Positions 36,806 through 48,549 of a stretch of DNA of 64,000 nucleotides are shown here, piece after piece. This DNA comes from Cylicocyclus nassatus (taxonomy: Eukaryota > Nematoda > Chromadorea > Rhabditida > Strongylidae). The notes beneath the pieces are model-generated. The model was not told the origin of the DNA, ran no database searches, and saw nothing but the letters and a program-made list of their open reading frames with translations. The first letter of the stretch is position 1; each line of letters starts with the position of its first letter. Where the stretch lies: NCBI GenBank assembly GCA_958299035.1, contig CATQJL010000316.1, positions 47,675,585-47,739,584 of the forward strand. The letters run 5' to 3'. The position numbers and the translations under genes are program-made.

Positions 36806-37485
36806 TTAGGTTGGCTAATAAATAAGTTCGTTTTGACATGCAAATTCAAAACTTCATAACAATTCACGTAACAGCTCTTCAGCTAAGATTTTTTCGTGAG
36901 AAAATGGCCCTAAGCCTCTACTCAAAAATATCAAATAGACAAGATCTCAGCTTACCAAAAAATGACAGTTATAGCCCTATATGTTCAGACTTCTAAAAAG
37001 TCGCTTTTTTGACTTTCCAGCTTTCGTTCTCAGCCTGCAATGAGTACACAGGCGAGTAATTTGGTGGTTGGCTACATAAAGCCTTTGGCCACGAATTTTT
37101 GCAGTCCAAAGTGTGAAAATTTCTAGGTATTTACGCGTGAAAGTCAAATTTTGGGCATTCCAGATAACTCGAATTTGGCCATCTATGGCCATGCAATTGA
37201 TTGGAAATTTGAAAATTTGCTGTGTCGGTAGCGAATCTACACTTTACACCTAATCAGTTCGTTTTTCGGAGCGTGATTTTTCGAAATTTTGAGGAGAAAA
37301 TCCGACCAATTTTCTTTCCTTTACCATTTCATTATCAGAAAACTTATTTTTGAGAAAACAGAGTTAACCATCCGATTTTTCTTGATCTGCTCTTTCCAGT
37401 GGTACCACATGCACACACAAAAACTGATTTGTGACAATTCTGCAAACTGCTAAAAACGACCGAACTTATTTTTTAGCCAACCTAA
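36806..37485. mobile_element. Mariner-type MITE, family H
   Basis: The ends are TTAGGTTGGCTAATAAATAA and the inverse TTATTTTTTAGCCAACCTAA, each flanked by TA. It is 680 bp with no transposase. The internal 71-codon frame is not supported. Confidence 0.8.
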
Positions 37486-37487
37486 TA

Positions 37488-40400
37488 GTATATGTTCCGA
37501 CCGTTAATAAGAGCTTCAAAGTTAAAAATCGATTTCTAGCAAAATGCACACAACCTCTTAGGTAATGTCTACTGAATACGCTAACAATGTCACCGAACCC
37601 GGTTTTTCAAACTGAATAAGAAATTTGGCACAATCTCTCAGTTTCCGAATTTCTTCTAATTTCCCTGCTTTAGTTCTTTTCCACATGTTTTTTGGTGCAT
37701 GTGATAGATCTTGTTTTCGTCTATAATATAGACGATGTTGCCCTGCTTGTTCTTTCAGGCGGAAATGTAAAAACTTGCAAAAAGTGTGTCCTTCTTTATG
37801 CTGTTTTATTACAGTGTTTGCCCAGCAACTTTTTTCACACTTTGGGAATTCTTGCTCATTTTATTAATGGAGCAGTGCAGACTACGTCAATGGAAACAAA
37901 ATTAATAAAACGTTGACGAAATTCTAAAGGACGCACAAAATCACTTTGACGTTGGTGCCTGGAGGAAGACCAAGAAGCGCGTTTTCTCCGAAAGTCACCA
38001 AGTCAACAGCCCAGTTTAGACCCATCTTTTTCAAAAAGAAAAACCCAGCAAGGTGCTCTGGTTTACTTGAAGTTACCGTTTGTTGGGTTAGGCAGTTTTT
38101 GCAAGTATTTCAAGCGATGTGGTCAAGAATTTGCTGTAAGTTGCATTTTTATGGATTTTTGACCTCCAACATCCATGTTTTGAATTTTTTTTCAACCAAT
38201 CAGGCAAAACAACCCATGTGACGATCTTGTATCCTTCCGCCTCTACTCTCTCCCGGGTTTCTCGACGTTTCCAAAGCGAAAGGCGGCGGAGGGGGGGGGG
38301 AGGAAGCGCCTCAACCAGGCACAAAAGCATTTTGTTGCACTAAGTATGACATCAGTGAACGACAAATTAAACTTCGTGCTTTAATATCGAGCTGTGATAT
38401 ATTCCCCAATTTTAATTTTTTACTGTGAGACACCTAATTGCTAATTGCTTAGCTATTAAAATCACTGCATACACTGACGCACTTTCTCAGGAAATTGCTG
38501 AGAAGAGTAGTCGTAGTTCAGGCTTCCGCGTCGTTACTTCTCATGCAGTCTGACTTTTATTAGTCGCGAGGGAAACGGGGGGGGGGAAACATGTACAATA
38601 TCCTTGATCAAGGCGATTCACTGTAATCTTGTTGTCATTGTTTTGCTTCATTCGTCATAATTTCATGAAGATTTCATTTCATGAGCATGCGATAGACTTG
38701 ACATACATAATGTTTGGGATGAGAAAGGCCGATAGTTTAGAAAACTTATGGCGAAACCCAAACCTGTGGTTCTCGACTTAACTGACTAGTCAAGCTGGCT
38801 TACTCCTGTTTCGGAGTGTTTCGAAGGACACATTGACAGAATAGCACTAGCACTGCTTCCTTCATTGTAAAAGTTCTCGCTACAGATTACTTCGAGGTTC
38901 GTTTTCTGCTTCACAATTACGCAAATGCTGATGGGCAATTCATAGCACAAAAACTACGGAGTAGAATGTCAGTAGTGAAAATTCCGTTTCACTATCAGAA
39001 ATCATCATACGATACTTGAATCGGTTTGTCAGACTTACAGATATTACAGGTGCGCCATTTATATTTGTACTATGCGATATTTTCCGAGCGAAAAAAAGAT
39101 GTTAGTCCTTCATTTCCTCCTAACCAATAACTTCTTTCTGTTTCATAGCAACTTTTCTCGAGCACACGGCGCCTGTCTACGATCAGATCATAACAAATGC
39201 AATTTCCCTAACTAACCATTGAAAAGGTTAATAGTATTTCCTTGAATAATAGGCTCCAAACCTCAACTTTTCTCTAGTCCATCGTCATCACGGAGTACTT
39301 GTGTGCGCAGCTTATTAACAGCATACTGCTTTATATGGTTTTTTACTTTGTGAGAAGAAGGTATAGAGAAAGTTCAATCAACTTTCCATGCTATGATTGG
39401 AGAAGCAATTAGACTCAGGAAATGTATACACAGACCAAGTTACAGAAGTACTTTCATCCAATATTACACCCACATAGACTCAGACTTCTTGCAATCTGAT
39501 TCTGCACGTTGTCATAGTTGTTTAAGCGTGGGCTGAACCTTGCGTTACCTTCATTGTCTCCATCGAGATAAAAAAAATTATGACTTTGTAGTTTCTGCTC
39601 TCTTAGACGTAAAAATGTACGAAGTAATGTCGGCAGTTCCATTGTTCGTCCAGAAGTTAATCTTCTAGTACCTTTTGGCGGTGTAGCCGGAAACTTTTGT
39701 GAGCACTTTGATGTTTATTGGCTTGAAAGCTGGTTTTCCTTTGTGTTTGACGAGTTGTCGACTATATGCCGGTTCAGCTCAGCTGTGGTCAAGCTTATTT
39801 TCACGGAATTACTCCAAAACCTAGCATTTAAGCCCGCTTCATATAAGCCCTGACTTATTATACAAGCCGCATTTTCCTCGTTATCCTTTGAAAAAAAGCG
39901 GTCTTGTTTGACAGCCGGATTTATTCCAGAAAGACAAATGTGCTAGATTTTAGGGTAATTGCCTACCACACGTCTGGCCTATTTCGATTTCACAATCAGA
40001 GAAAAGGGTTGCTTGAGCTCGAAAATTACCCAAAATTGCGAATCCAGACGTCAATAATTGACGTCCCGCTACTTGTTTCAAATCGCAAAACTTTTGCTTT
40101 TTCCCAAAATCCACTTTTGAAATCGGTCGGCTTCACAGTAAACTCACTACTGCCAAAATAGAATTAAAGTATCTGTTTGCCACCCTTCTTACAATCGCGT
40201 CTCCATGTGCGTATCATCGCATTTTCAAAATCAAAAGCGATCTCATCTCGAATCATTCCTACAGCCTACCTCATTAGTGACATCGTGGCAGGTGTTCTAT
40301 CAAATAATTTCCTTTTTCGTGATTTATGGCACCCTATCTGAGACAAATGGTAAACAATAAATATATGGAACTCTCAGACCACCTTGGCTTCGTCGACATA

Positions 40401-41114
40401 AATCCCATTTCAGGCACTTAGGTCTTCTAGCCGAGTTTGTAGAAAGTTTCACTCATTCTTCTGCTGTCTTGCCCTTGGTAATAGCTCTCTTTTTAATAGG
40501 GGTTTAATTTTATACTAGGAAATTCCGCAAGATGATATCACTGGTCAATTATGGATTCTAGGTCTCAAATCAACATTATTTTCATAAGCATGAAACAGCA
40601 CATACTATTTTTACACACCACACTGCATTAGCAACCTTCAGTACTTCACATAGGAGATAGCAGTTACAGCCTAAATATTTGATTTCATTTTGTTGCGATT
40701 GCTTTAAAATTATTTTGAGATCAGCAGAAAATGTATAGACCAGAAGAAGGCATCGGGAGCTGTGGCTATGATTTACGACCGCAGTTTTCCTAAAATTCAA
40801 AACTATAGAGTTTCAGTGACTAAGATCAAGGCGATTTCTTTTGGCTTCCTCCATGGATATGACGGTTCTTGGGTTCCTAGTATGTCTCCCATCTTCACAT
40901 GCAACTCTGCTCCTCGTGTATTCGAATCAACTTTCAGAATTTCGTTTTCTAAATAATGAAAGGCTTAAGATGAAACCATAAGTTAATCCGCTCGTCTTAA
41001 CGACAGTCTTAAGCCTGTTGTAGAATGCGTAACATTGATGTTGTTCGTCTTTGCATTACGAAGACCTAGATCTTTTTCCTTCATCTTTGAAAAACAACAC
41101 CTTATAGGTACAAC
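37488..41114. other. Upstream region of flp-16; no other gene supported
   Basis: No splice-supported coding sequence was found. An 85-codon plus frame at 39904-40161 and a 91-codon frame at 37946-38221 lack context. The segment immediately before flp-16 (41060-41107) is pyrimidine-rich and ends CACCTTATAG. Confidence 0.35.
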
Positions 41115-44100
41115 ATGAACGTAGTCGAGCTGGTCCTTCTCGCTGCCTGTACAGCCCTGCTATTCTCCTTCGCTCATTCCTCACCAGTCAACGAGCAAAG
41201 TGGGTTTAAATTCTCAATAAATACTAGCAAAAGGTATCCGAAAATAGGGTAATGAGTATTATTTCAGGGTTATATGAGCTTAGCCCGGAAGAATTTGAGC
41301 AAGCAAAACTCTATGAGAACCTCCGACAGGCACTAGCTGAAGCAGGTGAGCGTTTTGCTCAGTGAGATAAGAGAGCATTGTGAACAACACATTTTCGTGA
41401 ATAGGAGGCATTCCCTGGCTAAACATTCACTGCTTTCAGTGTCCCAGACTTTTCTACCCAGATATCCCATATAACTTTCACAGTAATTGTAAAAATTTGG
41501 TTCGATTCTACGTACTGTTCCTCAGTGTCTTCAAAACTGGCTTGCAATAAGTCTGAAAGAAGGTGCACCCTTCAACTTTCCAAAATAATGCCTGGTATAT
41601 GTGAGAATCTTTCGCTCTCGAGTTTTAAATGAAAGTCTGAGCCACTGTTACATGTATGACTAGAATACATGCAACTTTGTGAACATTTGAGCTAGAAAGC
41701 TGATTTTTGTCGGATGACAACGACTTTAAGAGATATGAGTCCAAGAGAGATTGCGAAGTACTCACGCTTGGCTTCAACTTAGCGTTAGCATTGAAAATCA
41801 CAAAAATTACGAAGATGAGAGTAAAGGATGGCACCTCTTACAATACCACCCGTAATTTGTGAAAAAAAAATGGCGGCGGCACTTAACTTACGCGGCGCCG
41901 CCGAAGTTAGGTGACTTTTGCCGCGTCGCGCGACAAAAGTCGGCGGAAAAGCGGCAAAAGTCACCTAACTTTGTCGCGCAACGCCTAACTTTTTATAAAA
42001 AAAGACCTTATCTTGATTCAAAATTTATGAATTCTATATATAAGAGTACCATTCAACTCAGCTCGGCGAGGCGCATCTTCCAATATACGGATGTGCCTAG
42101 TTGTGGGATATAAGTTTCTTTCCTGGAATTTTAGTGTAAATGGACCATTCAGTGTGCTGATTCCAGAGGCTACGTACACATTCTATTGAGCACAGCAGAA
42201 ATAGGGCAGGTATAGTTTAAGAGCTCATTCTGCATGGATATATGTGAAACTGGGCAGCTCATTCTGCATGGATATGTGTGAAAGTGGGCTTTTCTCGGCG
42301 AAGTATGACGGGTCCCAAAATGCAGGAAGACAAAGGGAAATGGTTGGAAATCGCATGAGAAGCACATATCGCGGAATGCCGCGCGTGCTGTGCAATGTAC
42401 AATACCACTCACAGAACGGGAATTTCGCGAAATTCCAGAAATTTCGCGATTCCGGATTATCGCAAATTATGCAGCGCCATAACTTCCTTCGGAATTAATA
42501 TATTCTAAATTCGAAAGCAGCACTGTGTTCATCTCGTCAAGGCGAATCTTTCGACATACGTCATGTCATCTATATCTTGTTTCCAGTTTTCTCAAATTGC
42601 TCTGAGGAGGTCCCTTTGCAAGTATGTAACGCAGCGCCTATCCAACTTGAAAGCTTCCAGTAAGCACCATTCGATAGTGCTCTTCTTGTACATTATAGTG
42701 CGCTAGTAAGCTGCCGCAGACTTCTTTTCAAAAGAGAAAAAAAGCGTTAATAAATTCTGGAAAAATCACTCGTTTCCAGATTCTACTCGCCGTAACTTTC
42801 TTTGGAGTGGATATTTTCTGAATCCGAAAAATGCATTGTGCTCAGCTCATCAAGGCAAATCTTTCGGTATGCAGAATGTCCTTGATATCTCGATTTCAGT
42901 ATTCTCAAAACTTTCTGCGGACGTCTCTTCGCAAAGGTGTGAAGCAGCGCGTATTGCCCCCAGTACATTCAGAAAGAAATTTTCGATAGTACTTCTTTTG
43001 TAGATTATGGAGCGCTGGAAAGTAGCCGCGTACTCCTTTTCAAAGGAGTTAGAAGGGCTGGTGAATTCTGGAAAAATCATGTCCTTCTAAATTTTTCTCA
43101 ACGTAACTCTAAAATATGGAGCTCTCTTGCTAAGCAGATGTGATTTTCGTAACCAGCAGGTCGGATAACCCTTAAGTGCAAGTTTTCCAAGATGTTCAAG
43201 TAATTTCATTTTTTCTCGTTTTACGCTCTGAAGCTGGCCGATGGATTTTGGTCAAAATGTTCATGCTCTTGAATTGTAAGGAAACTTCGCTTATAGAGGT
43301 TTTCAAACACGCTCTTTACGAAAATCGTGGTCTTTGAGGATTACAGGGTCTTTTTGGTGAGATACGGTGAGGTGACTGTAACTGCATCACGAAAGCGCGT
43401 AAATTGGCCCGCACTTCTCGCGTATCTGTCAGCAACCTTGCCTGCTTGCTTTTCTCAGTCAAAGTTACTAGGAACTGCGCTACCGAATGGTGCATGAATC
43501 AGGCTCCAGTCTGTAAAAATCACCGAGTTACGAGCCTATGAAAACACGTCCTCATGAATTTTGCCCAAAATCTAAAGATCGCAAATCTCGTCGAAATTCC
43601 ACCGTGAGCGCTTGTATGACACTCGCATTGCGGATATTGCGTTCGCTTCGCCCAAAAACTCCCACTGTATTGAATATGGTACTTGCATATGCTTCAGCTG
43701 CTCAGTTGAATATCAGAGCTATTTCAGTGGCTAGAACTCAAACTACTAAATCTAACACAATAAGATCCATTAAGGACGCGAAAGATTTTGATCAGCGTGT
43801 TGTACAAGCGCTCACGGTGGAATTTCGACGAGATTTGCGATCTTTAGATTTAGGGCAAAATAATGAGGACGTGTTTTCATAGGCTCGTAACTCGGTGATT
43901 TTTACAGACTGGAGCCTGATTCATGCACCATTCGGTAGCGCAGTTCCTAGTAACTTTGACTGAGAAAAGCAAGCAGGCAAGGTTGCTGACAGATACGCGA
44001 GAAGTGCGGGCCAATTTACGCGCTTTCGTGATGCAGTTACAGTCACCTCACCGTATCTCACCAAAAAGACCCTGTAATCCTCAAAGACCACGATTTTCGT

Positions 44101-47100
44101 AAAGAGCGTGTTTGAAAACCTCTATAAGCGAAGTTTCCTTACAATTCAAGAGCATGAACATTTTGACCAAAATCCATCGGCCAGCTTCAGAGCGTAAAAC
44201 GAGAAAAAATGAAATTACTTGAACATCTTGGAAAACTTGCACTTAAGGGTTATCCGACCTGCTGGTTACGAAAATCACATCTGCTTAGCAAGAGAGCTCC
44301 ATATTTTAGAGTTACGTTGAGAAAAATTTAGAAGGACATGATTTTTCCAGAATTCACCAGCCCTTCTAACTCCTTTGAAAAGGAGTACGCGGCTACTTTC
44401 CAGCGCTCCATAATCTACAAAAGAAGTACTATCGAAAATTTCTTTCTGAATGTACTGGGGGCAATACGCGCTGCTTCACACCTTTGCGAAGAGACGTCCG
44501 CAGAAAGTTTTGAGAATACTGAAATCGAGATATCAAGGACATTCTGCATACCGAAAGATTTGCCTTGATGAGCTGAGCACAATGCATTTTTCGGATTCAG
44601 AAAATATCCACTCCAAAGAAAGTTACGGCGAGTAGAATCTGGAAACGAGTGATTTTTCCAGAATTTATTAACGCTTTTTTTCTCTTTTGAAAAGAAGTCT
44701 GCGGCAGCTTACTAGCGCACTATAATGTACAAGAAGAGCACTATCGAATGGTGCTTACTGGAAGCTTTCAAGTTGGATAGGCGCTGCGTTACATACTTGC
44801 AAAGGGACCTCCTCAGAGCAATTTGAGAAAACTGGAAACAAGATATAGATGACATGACGTATGTCGAAAGATTCGCCTTGACGAGATGAACACAGTGCTG
44901 CTTTCGAATTTAGAATATATTAATTCCGAAGGAAGTTATGGCGCTGCATAATTTGCGATAATCCGGAATCGCGAAATTTCTGGAATTTCGCGAAATTCCC
45001 GTTCTGTGAGTGGTATTGTACATTGCACAGCACGCGCGGCATTCCGCGATATGTGCTTCTCATGCGATTTCCAACCATTTCCCTTTGTCTTCCTGCATTT
45101 TGGGACCCGTCATACTTCGCCGAGAAAAGCCCACTTTCACACATATCCATGCAGAATGAGCTGCCCAGTTTCACATATATCCATGCAGAATGAGCTCTTA
45201 AACTATACCTGCCCTATTTCTGCTGTGCTCAATAGAATGTGTACGTAGCCTCTGGAATCAGCACACTGAATGGTCCATTTACACTAAAATTCCAGGAAAG
45301 AAACTTATATCCCACAACTAGGCACATCCGTATATTGGAAGATGCGCCTCGCCGAGCTGAGTTGAATGGTACTCTTATATATAGAATTCATAAATTTTGA
45401 ATCAAGATAAGGTCTTTTTTTATAAAAAGTTAGGCGTTGCGCGACAAAGTTAGGTGACTTTTGCCGCTTTTCCGCCGACTTTTGTCGCGCGACGCGGCAA
45501 AAGTCACCTAACTTTGGCGGCGCCGCGTAAGTTAAGTGCCGCCGCCATTTTTTTTCACAAATTACGGGTGGTATTGTATCTAACAGGGAAAAGATCCTTA
45601 GTCAAGTGGCTTTCCAGTTGGAATGCGTAAGTCTCTGAGGGCTTGAACGGTCGGTAATTTTACTATCTTCTATGTCTATGGAGCGCCTCTGAGCGAGCAG
45701 TTATGAGCGTTTAACGAGTCAAAAAAGTGAGCGTTAAAGCTTAAAGCATAAAAACAAAAGTGAAAGACTTTCCAATTCGCAAATGAAACGGCGAGCACAG
45801 GGGTAGCACGCAGGAAATTTTCTCTTCACTGAAAAATTTGACATTCACTAGTGTTTCGCTTGAGGTGAGACTTTTGTAAATGATTTTCGTCTGACTATGC
45901 GTTCAGAATTTCGCTGCAAAAGCCCTCATAACTCATTGCCCTCATAACTTCAAAGGCGCTCTACAGATAAGAAAATTGAAACCAGCGTTCAATGTCCTTC
46001 GTATGCGTCTCTTCTGGAAAGGCCACTTCGACTAAACATAAGGATCATGCCCTTGTGATAGAGTGACAACTATTGTCTTACCAAGTGGGAGTTCATCTCA
46101 GCTTACTAACTTGGAATCCTTATATGAAGCTGCAGTACATAAAATGTTTGCTAATTTCTATTGATTTGCAGAAACACCTGCTCCCTCATTGCTAATTCCT
46201 GGGCGTCAAAAGTCCCCGAACGACAGAGCGCAAAATTTAATAGTAAAGGGAGCAAGTGCTCAGATGGCAAATTATAAATTTGAAGAGTTCAAGAGGAAGT
46301 TTCTCAGTGATCCAAGTGCCATCTTCGTGCCTTTGGCAACGGGCATAGTGTCCACGATTTTGTCGCCGCGATTTCATCGCTGGGGAAATCGGTGTTTTGG
46401 GCGACGAGATCGCGACAACGAAATCGTCCGTCGCGCGTGCATGGGCATAGTGCGCGCGATTTCGTATCTTTGCAAACACAGGGCAGGTGCACGCAAACTG
46501 AGCAGACTGTTCTCGTGCGTTATGCGTTATCCCACTCACTTACTCTCAGCATAGATCCCTGTTGATCGTGATGAGATCGAGTACAAAAAACTCTCACATT
46601 TTGCCCACCTTTCAACAAATCCAATTTTCACGAGCTTACCAGTTCTTAGCATAGTGGATCTAACCTGAGAATGTCGGCCCTTGCGAGCCAAGAGCTTCTA
46701 TTAAGACGCTCTTCACCAAATTTTTAGGTGAAACAAGCTAGTACGTGGATTTTGTAGTGCTTTAGCGAAGACCCACATTAGACACCTTTATTCGAAAAGT
46801 CGAGCACAGCATCCCTGCGAAGATAGCGAAAAAACAAGCATAAACGTTTGGTATTGGTAAGGAAGAGAATTCTGTTCTTATACGGATAGCGAAAAAGAAT
46901 ATGCAAACAAGCAGAGTGATAATGTATTAACTCTGCGAGAAGCAAAGACTCCAACACAAAATCAGAAAACGATCCAAAAAACCATCTCGTCAAAAATGCT
47001 TACACTTTCGAACAGTCATCCGACAATTTAAGGTTAGGAAAAGGCGTCGAAGTTAGAAGTATCGTTGTACATACAGTTCAAACAAGTTCCATTTCTTTTT

Positions 47101-48034
47101 CGAACAAAAACAACTGAAACATCAGCGCCTGTCTATAAAAAATCCTCAAGATGTCCCCCGCACCTCAGCGATATCGCCCAGTCGCCCGTGCAGCACGCGC
47201 GACGCGACATCGCTGGGTTTTGCCGAAATCGCGGCGATTATCGCTGCAGAACTACACCCTAGCTAAAAAGGGTCCGCGATCCGTCGCGCCGGACGAGTAT
47301 CACAAGCGACGTAGCAGACACAAAGACATGCAATGAGTGCGTAACAGTTGTCGTAATTCAGAAATCGCAGCGCGACGGTATCGTGTACACTATGCCCTAG
47401 GCCTTTAACCCATTGACGACGACGCCTAATTTTGCGCGACGGCGCTGTGGGACGACGCGATTCACAACACTTCAGTGTGGGAAGATTTCGTGCTTATTTA
47501 CGAAATGCAACATTGTTTTGCAAACAGCTATCAACATTTTCTTGAACGACAGAGCCTATAGGTCCTAAGAATGCAAAAAATTGGAAAAAATTATCATATG
47601 TGGAAAAAATATTAGACCTGCAAATAGTACGACTTTGCGAGAGGTGTGGGCCACCGGGGGTCCACATCGTCCCTGGCAGCAAAAAGCGCGTAGGCCACCG
47701 GTGGTCCACATCGTCGTCAATGGGTTAAATTGCGAGCATAGAGGAGTTAATCAATAATCAAAAATTTTATGATTCAAGGCAATGAATAGATTTTCACTCC
47801 TAGCAGAAATTCATTTTGAGGCAACGAAAGTAGCTTACAAAATTATCTGAAATGTGATGTGAAGAGCTTAGCTAGTACTAGAAGATTTGGACCATGTCAG
47901 CCCATAAAATTTCCAAATTGCAGATGAAAATCAGATGTCGAAGAGAGCCCAGACGTTCGTGCGATTCGGAAAGCGAGCCCAGCCTTTTGTGAGATTCGGC
48001 AAACGAGCACAGACCTTCGTACGATTTGGCTGAG
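41115..48034 (+). CDS. flp-16: FMRFamide-like neuropeptide precursor, FLP-16 type (90 aa, 3 exons)
   Basis: The exons are 41115-41199, 41268-41345 and 47925-48034; 273 nt in total, with phases 1 and 1 agreeing. Residues 1-22 form a signal peptide (MNVVELVLLAACTALLFSF and so on). A short acidic spacer follows, then three amidated peptides separated by KR: AQTFVRFG at 63-70, AQPFVRFG at 73-80 and AQTFVRFG at 83-90, followed directly by TGA. C. elegans FLP-16 carries AQTFVRFG twice and GQTFVRFG once, so the assignment is secure. The gene acts in neurons: prohormone convertase cuts at KR and the terminal Gly becomes the amide. TTATAG eight bases before the ATG may be a trans-splice acceptor; AATAAA is at 48228-48233. 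Intron 2 is 6.6 kb and full of transposons. A possible extra exon begins at 46172. Confidence 0.93.
41841..45576. mobile_element. 3.7-kb near-perfect palindromic foldback element in flp-16 intron 2
   Basis: Each base at x pairs with the base at about 87418-x: the arms 41841-43622 and 43797-45576 are reverse complements with very few differences (one is a single-base length change in the poly-A/poly-T near each end). The loop of about 175 bp is unique. The termini are CAATACCACCCGTAATTTG and its inverse, with TA on both sides, as for Tc1/mariner-type insertions. Inside each arm are shorter inverted motifs such as GGTGACTTTTGCCGC. Identical mirror-image open frames in the two arms confirm arm identity. 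No transposase is recognisable. Confidence 0.92.
46172..46333 (+). other. Possible alternative exon in flp-16 intron 2
   Basis: A strong acceptor (TTGATTTGCAG) precedes a phase-compatible stretch reading ETPAPSLLIPGRQKSPNDRA and onward to FKRKFLSDPS. It looks like neuropeptide-precursor spacer. No good phase-1 donor is visible: ATA|GTAAAG at 46243 gives the wrong phase and the others are weak. A TIR element begins at 46341. It may be a cassette exon, a relic, or chance. Confidence 0.3.
46341..47397. mobile_element. TIR element in flp-16 intron 2
   Basis: The left end GGGCATAGTGTCCACGATTT and the right end ATCGTGTACACTATGCCC are inverted. Subterminal GC-rich segments (TCGCCGCGATTTCATCGCTG; CGCAGCGCGACGG) echo each other. 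An internal repeat of the end occurs at 46443 (GGGCATAGTGCGCGCGATTT). It is non-coding. Confidence 0.55.
47404..47728. repeat. Foldback element in flp-16 intron 2
   Basis: The left arm TTTAACCCATTGACGACGA and the right arm TCGTCGTCAATGGGTTAAA are inverted. Two internal copies of GTGGTCCACATCGTC-like sequence lie near the right end. There is no coding. Confidence 0.8.
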
Positions 48035-48318
48035 TCATGTCAAAGAAGATATTTTCTTCCTCATTCAACAAGCATCAACATCACGCATCGCATTGAGCTC
48101 TATGATCTCAGACAATTTGGAATCTCGTACTACACCATTGATCTCGGAGTTGCTATACTCATTTTGTATCTCCAGTAAAATATCTTGTTAGTTGTAGGTT
48201 TGGAAATTTGAAGCAGAGAGATCTTTGAATAAAGTTTTCTTGTTTGTCTGTATTAGAGCCGGCTTATAACATTGAAATCATAATACATAACAATACACCG
48301 AGTAGACTTCCGCAAATG

Positions 48319-48472
48319 GTGTGTCTGCGGTGCCTAGAAAATTTGGTAAAATTTGCGCGTGAACAACGAATATTAATATTATAACATTTGCGCGCGCAAG
48401 TAGCCGTCGTCACTGGCGCGGTTACATGCACACGCGCAAATTTAACCGCATTTTCTCGGCACCGCAAACACA
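48319..48472. repeat. Foldback element
   Basis: The arms GTGTCTGCGGTGCCTAGAAA and the reverse complement ending GGCACCGCAAACACAC enclose CACGCGCAAATTTAACCGC-type segments. The 69-codon minus frame is palindrome-derived. Confidence 0.7.
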
Positions 48473-48504
48473 CGCAGAAAAACTACTTGGCTTTACATAA
48501 CATA

Positions 48505-48548
48505 GGCTCGTAAAGGCCCTGTGACTTTCACAGGGTCCTTTACGAGCC
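48505..48548. repeat. Short hairpin downstream of flp-16
   Basis: GGCTCGTAAAGGCCCTGTGA pairs with TCACAGGGTCCTTTACGAGC across a very short loop, with one bulge. It is too far from the flp-16 poly(A) signal to be an obvious terminator. Confidence 0.6.
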
Positions 48549-48549
48549 C

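Noticed and set aside
42170..45248. Paired identical proteins of 60-84 aa on opposite strands and a 114-aa frame at the centre
   Set aside because: They are mirror images created by the palindrome; no protein motif, and the central frame spans the loop symmetrically.
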